Shown here: positions 55,712-64,000 of the stretch, one piece after another
How positions within the stretch are numbered: position 1 is the first letter of the stretch
Layout: every line of letters starts with the position of its first letter
Assembly: GCA_963576475.1 (NCBI GenBank)
Contig: OY754972.1
Coordinates: forward strand, 8,423,062-8,487,061
Length of the DNA: 64,000 bases
From: Molanna angustata
Lineage: Eukaryota > Arthropoda > Insecta > Trichoptera > Molannidae
Direction: 5' to 3'
The notes under the pieces: generated by a model
Told to the model about the DNA's origin: nothing
Database searches by the model: none
Seen by the model: only the letters and a program-made list of their open reading frames with translations
Program-made: the position numbers and the translations under genes

Positions 55712-56040
55712 ATAATAAACATTACAAGACTGAAATTTTTCTCGCTGCGAGGCAATCCCTTTTGATTTATTGTTACGAGTACAACAAGACTAAAGTTTTC
55801 TCGCTGCGCGGCAATCCTTTTACATTTATTGTTACAAACACGACATGACTAAAATTTTCTCGCTGCGCGGCAATCCCTTTTGTTTTTTTGCTACAAACAC
55901 AACAAGATTAAAATTTTCTCACTGCGCGGCAATTTTCGTCTTGGTTTGTTTAGACAAACACATTTAAACTGGCGATTTTTTGTTGTGCGGCAATTATCGT
56001 TTTGATTTATTAATACAAACATTCCAAAACGGAATTTTCG
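55712..56040. repeat. Tandem repeat, about 5.5 units of 59-61 bp
   Basis: Units share AAAATTTTCTCGCTGCGCGG CAAT and end TTATTGTTACAAACA. Divergence rises toward the right end. Confidence 0.88.
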
Positions 56041-56059
56041 TCACTTCATCACAAAGGCT

Positions 56060-56200
56060 GACGGTGAGAATTTTTCTTTCCAGAAAGGTGACGATGAGAA
56101 TTTTTCTTTCCGGAAAGGGGACGGTGAATATTATTCTTTCCGAAAAGGGGACGGTGAGAATTTTTCTTTCCAAAAGAGGGGACAGTGAGTATTTTTTTTA
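56060..56200. repeat. Tandem repeat, 4-5 units of 30 bp
   Basis: GACGGTGAGAATTTTTCTTT CC plus (A/G)GAAAGG. The period is a multiple of three, so a frame stays open across it by construction. Confidence 0.88.
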
Positions 56201-56870
56201 AAGACCAGTTAACCTCCGCTCACTATCCTCCATGTCTTAACCAGTACATTATGTTAGTCTTAATGAACTTGACTATTAGCTGACGTCCTGATACAGATAT
56301 CAGAGCTCACTTTGTATCTTTTCCGACATATCTGACAATCCTTGATTAATTTGAATTTATTTATCAAATTAAAGCTCAGCGCACGCCAATGATATTATAT
56401 TCCTGCTATAGAATTAAGTTAATTAAGAATTCTATTCTGAGTGTGTTTCTGATAAACTGCCCTAAAAACAACATATTGTTCTATATAGGTCATATGATTT
56501 AAATAGGAATATTTTTAGAAATATGTTTTTTCTTGGAATCGCGGTATATTTGAAGCATTTGAATAGGTGGGTATATCAAAAATACTTTATATTTCCTGGA
56601 ATGTGAAATCAAATGATGAAGAATAAAGAAAATTGAGTGCACTTAGTATTTTAAGTCTTCTTTAAAAAATATTACCTATATATTTTGATTTCAATTTCAT
56701 TCTCAATATCAACATCTAAAAATGTATTCATACATATAAAAATGTATTCTGTACATTTTTATGTATTTTTTTTATTAAAAAATGTATTTTGTAAAACAAA
56801 AAGTAAATAGTAATGCATTAAAAACACCGATACTAATAATAATTATTAATTATATAATTACTACTGAATA
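56201..56870. other. AT-rich intergenic sequence
   Basis: 56255-56300 (TTAATGAACTTGACTA..TGACGTCCTGATACAGAT) resembles part of the minus-strand RTE at 22.34-22.38 kb, so it is a scrap of that family. Otherwise nothing. Confidence 0.45.
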
Positions 56871-57068
56871 ATGATTATGTATGACAGGGTAAGAAATGAG
56901 GACATACGGGAAGAATGTAAGATGAAGAAAGATGTGATTAATAGAATGAAAGTGAACAGATTAAGATGGTTTGGCCACATGGGGAGAATGAATAAGGAAC
57001 GCCTAACGAAAAAAATATCCATTGCGGACAGGATGGCACGACCATGTAAGCGATATTCTGAAAGACTT
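56871..57068 (+). pseudogene. LINE RT tail (type A), left part
   Basis: Reads YDRVRNEDIREECKMKKDVI, LRWFGHMGRMNKERLTKKI and ARPCKRYSERL before the nested LINE. It continues at 57542. Confidence 0.82.
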
Positions 57069-57541
57069 ACCTACTCACCTTACCTACTATCTAAATTAAT
57101 TTTTTATTGCCCATCACGCAATTTCAGATCTCAGTTTTTGTTCTATGTCGACCGTCGATTCACAAATTATTCACAAAACAATTATATTGGGCGGAGTTGC
57201 TCCAATTACAATACATACTTTAGACAATTCGATATACCTAATACATAAATCACAAGCAGACTTCAAATCATACATTTTACAATTATTCAGTAAATAGTAC
57301 CTATACCTAAATTTATTACCTACTTTCATCATAATTTGTCTCGCTTACACTTACACTTTCACCCTTTAATTTTAATTTAATATTATTTTTTTCTGTAAAA
57401 ATATGATTTAATACATATTACCTACTATATGTGAAAACATTTATTTGAGATGCAATGTATCATCCATATTTATTATAACTATTGTATATTCTTTTACCAT
57501 TGTACCTTGTTTGTTTTCCCGAAATAAATAAATAAAAATAA
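57069..57541 (+). mobile_element. CR1-like LINE tail nested in the type A tail
   Basis: The last about 58 codons of ORF2 (CPSRNFRSQFLFYVDRRF and a stop), 3' UTR and (AAAT)n tail, flanked by AAAGACTT at 57061-57068 and 57542-57549. Confidence 0.85.
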
Positions 57542-57626
57542 AAAGACTTGAATGAGGCGATGCTGCAAATGAGGCGTTCGGTTATCTCTGCCTACCCCGC
57601 GAGGGACATGGCGTGATGGTATGCAT
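57542..57626 (+). pseudogene. LINE RT tail (type A), right part
   Basis: Resumes at AATGAGGCGATGC, passes through CTCTGCCTACCCC to GGCGTGATGGTATG, where the second gypsy element starts. Confidence 0.8.
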
Positions 57627-58394
57627 GTGTGGCGACTGCGCCAATTGCGCCAATTGCGCCGCGCAGTGCTTCGCTGCGCTGAGTACTTCGGCAGGCGCCA
57701 TCTTGCCCTGCGCCGTATTCACAGCCGTCTCCTATTTAAGGGGAAGCACAGCGCGCCCAATTCATTCCCAACCCAACTTCAGATGAAGAAGTCAGGGGTC
57801 ACAAGACCCGGCACTTCATTTGTCAGTGATGACCAATGACCCAATTCATTCCCGTCATCCATACCTCGAAGCTAGGCATCACGCTGCCCGACCGCTCATC
57901 GCTGTTCAAATCGTCCGCGTTTCAAATTTACATTTATATTCATTAAATAATAACTCGACATTTCTGTACCAAGTAATATTAGTAAACATCAATTGTAATC
58001 ATCAACTTGATAAATAAAAGAGTAAGTTAAATTTCCTGTTATATCTTTCAATCTGTCTACCATTCCTACCTGAGTAATATTTGGTAATAATATTTAATCT
58101 ATTGTATACGGTATCACAGTTGCTTGGTCGATCAATCTGTGGCTCAGCTGTCGGGATTATCCGAACAGACCGCCACCAGGTTCGAACCAAGCGGTTGAGA
58201 TATCATTTGGGTTGTATGTAGCTAAAGGCGGACAAACAGGTAATACCTACACGTCCAACTGACCGACCTTACCACCTCAATTACAGGCTTGCATATCAGC
58301 TCACGCTGGTATGCAATCGCTTCTAACCAAGTGACCACTCTGGCACTTTGGCAAGCTCTACATACCACAAAATACCAAAAAAAAACCCCAAAAC
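57627..58394 (+). repeat. Gypsy element 2, 5' LTR (3' limit uncertain)
   Basis: Starts TGTGGCGACTGCGCCAATTG. TATTTAAGG near 57733 can serve as a TATA box and ATAAATAAAAG near 58010 as a polyadenylation signal. The LTR may end at TATCACA near 58107 or run to the primer-like site at 58395. The 3' LTR is outside the window, so the end cannot be fixed. The first 400 nt are GC-rich compared with the rest. Confidence 0.65.
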
Positions 58395-58412
58395 TGGTGA
58401 CCACCGAACGTG
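58395..58412 (+). promoter_or_regulatory. Possible primer binding site
   Basis: TGGTGACCACCGAACGTG resembles TGGTGACCCCGACGTG with two small inserted differences. If correct, the LTR ends just before it. Confidence 0.5.
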
Positions 58413-60252
58413 TCTCAGAACACACACATACCTTCAGAAACTGGTAAGATTCCGAAATCGTTTAAAAACTCAGGTACTTTTATTTTGTGCTAATAATTTT
58501 ATATATGTTATATTGTGGTAATTGACTCGTAGCCATTGCGCGACAACCAAGTATTGTGTAACGTAAAATCAGTAGCTATATTAAACAGAACGATTATACG
58601 TGTTCATTAATATAATACTTAACATTTTTATAACACGACAGAAATAAAAAGATTTAATGGGAAATAGGTATTAAGCAATGAGGTCTGGATGAAGCGAATC
58701 TGAACGGGTAACTTTTAAAAAAATATATTTTAAAATTTGTGTATAACTTAAACCCGCAAATTACGCAAACCCCGTTCATTCGCGTTTGTAAAAAAGCGTA
58801 ATTTAAATATAAAAAATCGACGCAATATAAAAAAAACTAAGTAGAACTAAGTTAAGGCATATAAATATATATATGCAAAATTATCCAATGATAATATATT
58901 ATTTTAAAAATTTAATTATTAAAAACGATCATACGCAAATCCCACATAACTAAACATATTTACAACTGTTTTTAATATATATGTAATATTTAATATGTAC
59001 CTTGTATTTTTTTCATGACTGACGAGACGCAAAAATAATACAGAGGAAACAAATTTAAAAAAAAGCTACCTAAAAACCAAAATAACAAGGAAATAAAGAG
59101 GAGAAAATAAATAAATACATACAAGGATGAAGGTATAAAAATCTAAAGCAAAAAGCCAGAGAACCAAAACGCCGAATAGAGGTATAAAAATTATAATATT
59201 ACTGGTATTCTAAAGTCATTCTAAAAGCCTAAAGTCATTATAAATATTTTAATTTGTTCAAAATTGATAAAACGTAAAAAACATAAAAACTAAAAATAAA
59301 TTTCATAACATATTTTATTTTTGCTAAATAATGTAATAAGTAAAAATTAGAAAATTATTTATAAAAATTATAATAATAAAACCGTTACCATAAAAACTGA
59401 AAATTAGAAACATATAGATAAATAATCGGTATATTCGTAAAATGCATATTCTTATGTAAAAATTCAAAACACAAATATATACTTTATATTTAAAAATATT
59501 ATATCGCGTCGTCAAACGGTCGAAATACTTTCACTTATGTTACAAGCAAAAAAAAACAAAGGTAAACGAACTCTAAACAAAAGAATGGCCGCATGAACTC
59601 GAATAAACCCGCTGAAACCGCGATAAGGTAATAAAACGAAGTCAACGACCTTAGGAGCCGATGAACTCGGTCACAGAAACCCCGAGCAAATAACAATTTA
59701 AAAGAGTACTAAAATATTAAATAATAATATACCTCACTTTATCGAATAAATTAACAACGCAAAGCAAAAATATAATAAATTAAAAACTAAAATAAAATAT
59801 TTTCTAAATATACTTACGGGAATAAAAAATTATATACAATTACAATTATTTAAAATTATGTAAAATAAACTACATACGCAAACGAACATTATAAAATATT
59901 TTTAAAATAATTTTTGTATAAATAATATTTTGAAAATAAAATAAACTAATAGTCATAACATAAAATAGAAAGCGAATAAAAATAATAACTAGCTGCGAAT
60001 AAGCGTTGTAATAAAATATAAACAGAAATAAATAAAAATAATATAAAATATTTACAAAATATTATACTTAAATAAACACAAATAAATAAAAATTTACAAA
60101 AAGGGAATAATGAAATAAAAAGACATTGATAAAAACTTATCGAATAATTTAAAAATAATATTTCAAAATAATTTTTCGATTTTTTCTTTAAAAAAAATAC
60201 TTAGAATTTTAAAATTATAACATTTTTGCATAAAATACTTAACTAAATAAAC
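58413..60252 (+). other. Gypsy element 2 leader, extremely A-rich
   Basis: About 1.8 kb with hardly any coding potential on the plus strand, rich in AAATAAA-type words. The length is unusual compared with the roughly 75-nt leader of element 1. Part may be an undetected insertion, but no tail or target duplication was found. Confidence 0.6.
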
Positions 60253-61224
60253 ATGTCAATGGACAAAGCAACAAACAGAGAACAAGACAATAACGATGAC
60301 GGACACCAAGAGTACAGAACAGAAATATATTCAACCAATATAAAACTACCAAGTGTGTGGAGACAGAAAATACACCTATGGTTCTACACAATAGAAGCCC
60401 AATTTGCCAACGCACGCATAACTAAGGACGAATCAAAGTACCACCATGTGCTGGCAGCCTTGGACGCAGAGACGATGTCATGCGTTGCGGATGTCATCCA
60501 AAACCCACCAAGCATAGAGAAATACAAGAACTTAAAATCAACATTATTAAATCGACTCCAAGAATCAGAAGAAAAACGACTAACGCAACTTTTACACGGA
60601 ATTCAATTGGGTGACCAATCACCATCAGAACTGCTACGAAAGATGAAGAACCTAGCCGGACCAACATTGAACAACAACAGTCTCATCAAAAGGCTGTGGC
60701 TAGAAAGACTACCACACAGGGTGCAAGAAATAATATCTGCAATAACAACGGATGATGTTTTGGTACTCGCCACCACTGCGGACCGGATAATGGAGGTTAA
60801 CTGTAGAACAGAAGTACTCGCAGTAAACTCAACTCCAACTTCAAGCAACCCCTGCTCAAATAACGAACAAAATACAATAAATATCTTACTAGGAATGCAA
60901 CATCAAATACAGAATTTAACAGAAAAAATACAAGGATTGGAATTACAACAAAGACAATCTCGCCCATGCTTTAGAAATCAACAAAGGGATCGTTCGAGAT
61001 CGCGATCATATAATAGAAACCGCTTTGACTACAGAAATAACAACAATTACCGGCATTCAAATAAAAATCAAAATTTCAAAAGTAAATATAACACGTATCA
61101 ACAAAATTATAATAACGAAAACAAACAGAAAAAACAAGATGTATGTAGGTATCACCAAAAATTCGGTACAGAAGCACATAAATGCCAGCAGTCGTGCACA
61201 TTCAATCAGCCGGAAAACTTATAA
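60253..61224 (+). CDS. gag: Gypsy element 2 Gag (323 aa)
   Basis: Capsid-like Gag: IHLWFYTIEAQFANARITKD near residue 40 parallels the first element's block, followed by LLHGIQLGDQSPSELLRKMK near 110 and RLWLERLPHRVQ near 147. A Gln-rich coiled-coil-like stretch (about 208-235) and an Arg/Asn-rich basic region precede the CHCC knuckle (C-x2-H-x9-C-x3-C, from CRYHQKFG near 298). The upstream ATG context is AAACATGTC. TAA at 61222-61224 overlaps the pol ATG. The frame is intact. Codon use is strongly A-rich compared with element 1, suggesting separate histories. Confidence 0.92.
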   Translation: MSMDKATNREQDNNDDGHQEYRTEIYSTNIKLPSVWRQKIHLWFYTIEAQFANARITKDESKYHHVLAALDAETMSCVADVIQNPPSIEKYKNLKSTLLNRLQESEEKRLTQLLHGIQLGDQSPSELLRKMKNLAGPTLNNNSLIKRLWLERLPHRVQEIISAITTDDVLVLATTADRIMEVNCRTEVLAVNSTPTSSNPCSNNEQNTINILLGMQHQIQNLTEKIQGLELQQRQSRPCFRNQQRDRSRSRSYNRNRFDYRNNNNYRHSNKNQNFKSKYNTYQQNYNNENKQKKQDVCRYHQKFGTEAHKCQQSCTFNQPENL

Positions 61225-63182
61225 TGCGGCAGGTGTGCGAGACAACACCGTCGCATATAAAGCACCGTCTCTTCATAAAAGACATAGCCAGTGGCGTGCA
61301 ATATCTCGTAGACACAGGCTCCGAAATTAGCATAATACCAAAGTATTATAAAAATGACAAATCAATAATATCTACGGACAGCATCATCACACCCATATAT
61401 GCAGCCAATGGAACGTCAATACCAACATATGGCCACAAAATAATACACTTGAACCTCGGTTTACGCAGAAACCACAAATGGAAGTTTGTTATAGCCGACG
61501 TAACCAAACCAATCATCGGAGCAGACTTCCTAACGAACTACGATATTCTAGTCGACTTAAAAAGAAGAAGTTTAATTGATAGAACAACGGGCATCACCAG
61601 CAAAGGATGTATCTACAAAACGAGCGTCACAAATATCGCTACGGTTCAAGCAACATCAAAATTTCAAGCAATAATACGAAAATACCCGTGCCTGACAAGG
61701 GCACACATGTCACAAATAGAGCCAAAACATGATGTAACTTACCATATACAAACAAAAGGTCCTCCAGTAACCACAAAAGCAAGAAGACTCAATCCAATAC
61801 AACTCGAAATAGCTAAAAAAGAATTCGCATACATGATAGAACAAGGCATATGCAGACCGTCGAAAAGCAACTGGTCCAGCCCACTTCATATGGTAAAGAA
61901 GACCGACGGAAGTTACAGAATGTGCGGAGACTACAGGCGTTTAAATTCCATAACAAAGCCCGATAAATACCCAATACCACAACTGCAAGACTTTTCGCAC
62001 AAGTTACATGGAAAAACCATATTCAGCAAAGTGGATCTCGCAAGAGCCTATAATCAAGTAAAGATGGAAGAAAAAGATATACCTAAAACTGCGATTTTAA
62101 CCACATTTGGATTATTCGAATTTACGCGAATGCAACCAGGATTATCAAACGCCGCTCAGAGCTTCCAACGTTACCTACACACAATTACAAGGGATTTAGA
62201 ATTTGTATTCACATATATAGATGACATCCTGGTCGCATCAAACAACCTTCAAGACCACGAAAAACATCTGAATACATTGTTCAAGAGACTCGCTGAGAAT
62301 GGCCTAATTATTAATCAAGAAAAATGCCAGCTAGGAGTAGAGGAAGTAAAATTTCTAGGATACAAAATCAACAAAAATGGGAGTAAACCTCTCGCAGAAA
62401 AAGTAAAAGCCATTACACAGTTAGAACCACCTAAAGAAGCAAAAGGATTAAGAAGATATATGGGAATGTTAAATTTCTATAGGAAATTCCTACCAAACGC
62501 AGCGGACACCCAGAAACCATTATTTGAGCAACTAAAAGGCTACGCAAAGAGCGACAAGAGAAAAATAGTATGGACAGAAGAGCTACTACACGCATTCGAG
62601 AAATGTAAGAAAGACTTAGCTCAAGCTGCACTACTTGTGCACGTAAACCCATCCGCTGAAATAACAATCATGGTCGACGCATCGAACAACGCCATGGGCG
62701 CAGCTCTACAACAGAAAAAAAAAGACACCTGGCAACCAATATCATTTTTTTCAAAAAAATTTAACGACGCGCAGCTAAAATATAGCACCTACGACAGGGA
62801 ACTGACCGCTATATACGAAGCAGTAAAGTATTTTCGATCACAAATAGAAGGAAGACAATTTTCAATAACAACAGATCACAAACCATTAATATTCGCATTT
62901 TCGAAAAATAAACTAAACTCCCCGCGACAAGAAAGACAGTTAGATTACATAAGCCAATTTACAACAGACGTGAGGCATATTAAGGGCGAAGAAAACACAG
63001 TCGCAGACACACTATCACGGATAGAAGAAATAGAAATAACACCCAGCATTAATTACCAAAAAATGGCAGAAAAACAAAGTAACGATAACGAATTAAAATA
63101 CCTACAAGAAAAATCGTCTCTACAATTAAAAAAAAATAATAATACCCGGCACCAAACAAACGTTATGGTGCGACGTTACTAA
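61224..63182 (+). pseudogene. pol: Gypsy element 2 Pol, first part: protease, RT, RNase H (ends at frameshift)
   Basis: The ATG at 61224 overlaps the gag stop, although the frame is open further upstream. Protease: DTGSE near residue 30 and the AANGTSIPTYG flap. RT: KVDLARAYNQVKM block and YIDDILVAS. RNase H: MVDASNNAMGAAL, YDRELTAIYEAVK, TDHKPL. The frame is then lost at a run of nine A (63128-63136) and stops at 63180-63182, just before the integrase. The true continuation is in the +1 frame. One extra A or two missing bases would explain it, either as a disabling mutation or a sequencing error in the homopolymer. Confidence 0.9.
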
Positions 63183-64000
63183 TAACGCATTACGCCCATA
63201 TGTACCGGCCGACAAGAGAGCCTACATAATTAAAACAATACACGCGATAAGCCACACAGGAGCAAAGGCAACAAGCAAGATAATAAAGCATAGATACGTA
63301 TGGCCAAATATCGACAAATCAGTGAAAAATGTCGTAGACGCATGCATACAATGTCAAGCAGCGAAAATTCACAGGCATACGATAACACCGTTAAAAGACT
63401 ATCAGCATACCGACGGAAGATTCAAGAATATTCACCTGGATTTAGTAGGCCCGCTACAGCCTTCAAAAGAATACACATACCTGCTCACCATAATAGACAG
63501 ATATACAAGATGGCCCGAAGCAATCCCGCTTAAAAACATAACCGCCGAAACAGTCGCAGACGCCTTAATGTACAACTGGATAGCAAGATTCGGCGTCCCA
63601 ACATCAATAACCACCGACCAGGGCCGGCAGTTTGAAAGTGCCTTATTTAGCGGCCTAACAAGAAAAATGGGGATCACACACCACCGAACCACAGCCTATC
63701 ACCCACAATGCAACGGAATGATAGAGAGGTGGCATCGCACATTAAAAAGCTCCATCATGGCAGCCGACAATACCTCATGGACGTCATCACTACCGCTGAT
63801 ACTCCTGGGGTTACGATCCGTAACCAAAGAAGGCTCAAATCACACACCCGCAGAAATGACATATGGAGCTACGTTAAGACTCCCGGGGGACTTCTTCGAA
63901 GAAACCACTCCGGAAGAACCAGACACGTACGGACAAAAACTACAAGAAATAATGTCAAAAATGCGACCCATACCAATCAGCAGACATTGTACAAGACAGA
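63139..64000 (+). pseudogene. pol: Gypsy element 2 Pol, second part: integrase (runs off window)
   Basis: In the +1 frame the integrase follows: HHCC zinc domain ([10 protein letters not shown] ... CIQCQ), core with HLDLVGP (first Asp), [10 protein letters not shown] (second Asp) and NGMIERWH (Glu), all conserved. It is open to base 64000. It cannot be made from the present gag-pol reading without a frame change. The C-terminus, any ORF3 and the 3' LTR lie beyond the window. Confidence 0.88.

Larger units (their letters stand above)
57627..64000 (+). mobile_element. Gypsy element 2, CsRn1-like, truncated by window end
   Basis: LTR, primer-like site, long A-rich leader, gag, pol through integrase. 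Same CHCC knuckle, TAATG junction and domain order as element 1, but clearly a different family at sequence level (long leader, A-rich codons). The pol frame is broken at 63128-63136. Confidence 0.9.

Noticed and set aside
55980..56201. 73-codon frame with a 10-residue repeat
   Set aside because: The 30-bp period keeps any frame open; no start context or conserved domain.
60603..60848. Minus-strand frame in gag of gypsy element 2
   Set aside because: Antisense shadow of a well-supported plus-strand gene.

Overview
The window is a stretch of animal nuclear genome, almost certainly insect and probably lepidopteran. It is AT-rich, has spliced coding exons with GT/AG introns, and is packed with retroelements: CHCC-type gypsy elements with tRNA-Trp primer sites, CR1/Jockey-like and RTE-like LINE tails, and tRNA-derived SINEs. 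Nothing bacterial is present. The species assignment is inference from repeat style and cannot be proved here.

Only one host gene is recognised: the 3' half of a selenium-binding protein / methanethiol oxidase (SELENBP1) gene on the + strand. Five coding exons (24830-24924, 32810-32994, 38294-38443, 43056-43174, 49944-49989) join in phase and encode about the last 198 residues, including the C-terminal stop. Upstream exons were not found and probably lie outside the window. The four introns (4.6 to 7.9 kb) are filled with repeats.

Layout. 0.5-2.1 kb: a SINE and a 5'-truncated LINE (minus strand). 2.4-10.3 kb: a repeat (family X) split by a nearly complete gypsy element (LTR 2846-3149, gag, pol, a third small ORF, LTR 9476-9771). 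The gypsy leader is itself split by a LINE. 11-24 kb: a minisatellite, two long hairpins, SINEs, dead LINE tails, a large GAAT array and nested insertions. 24.8-50 kb: the SELENBP1 exons, with a recent tandem duplication (30433-32487), a foldback family (Y), a MITE, a tandem satellite block (40.9-41.6 kb), an internally deleted LINE and an uninterrupted copy of family X (44694-45740). 50-57.6 kb: LINE tails, an LTR split by a LINE, hammerhead-like motifs and short tandem arrays. 57.6-64 kb: the 5' two thirds of a second gypsy element (LTR, long A-rich leader, gag, frameshifted pol) running off the end.

Most notable: (1) both gypsy elements join gag to pol with the same TAATG stop/start overlap; (2) the first gypsy carries an 80-residue ORF in the env position with a myristoylation signal and one membrane segment; (3) five loci share a hammerhead-ribozyme-like core (stem II, GAAA, short palindrome, usually TC), one of them in a 462-bp insertion with an 11-bp target duplication present in only one copy of a fresh tandem duplication; (4) paralogous empty sites and target duplications allow several nested insertions to be reconstructed.
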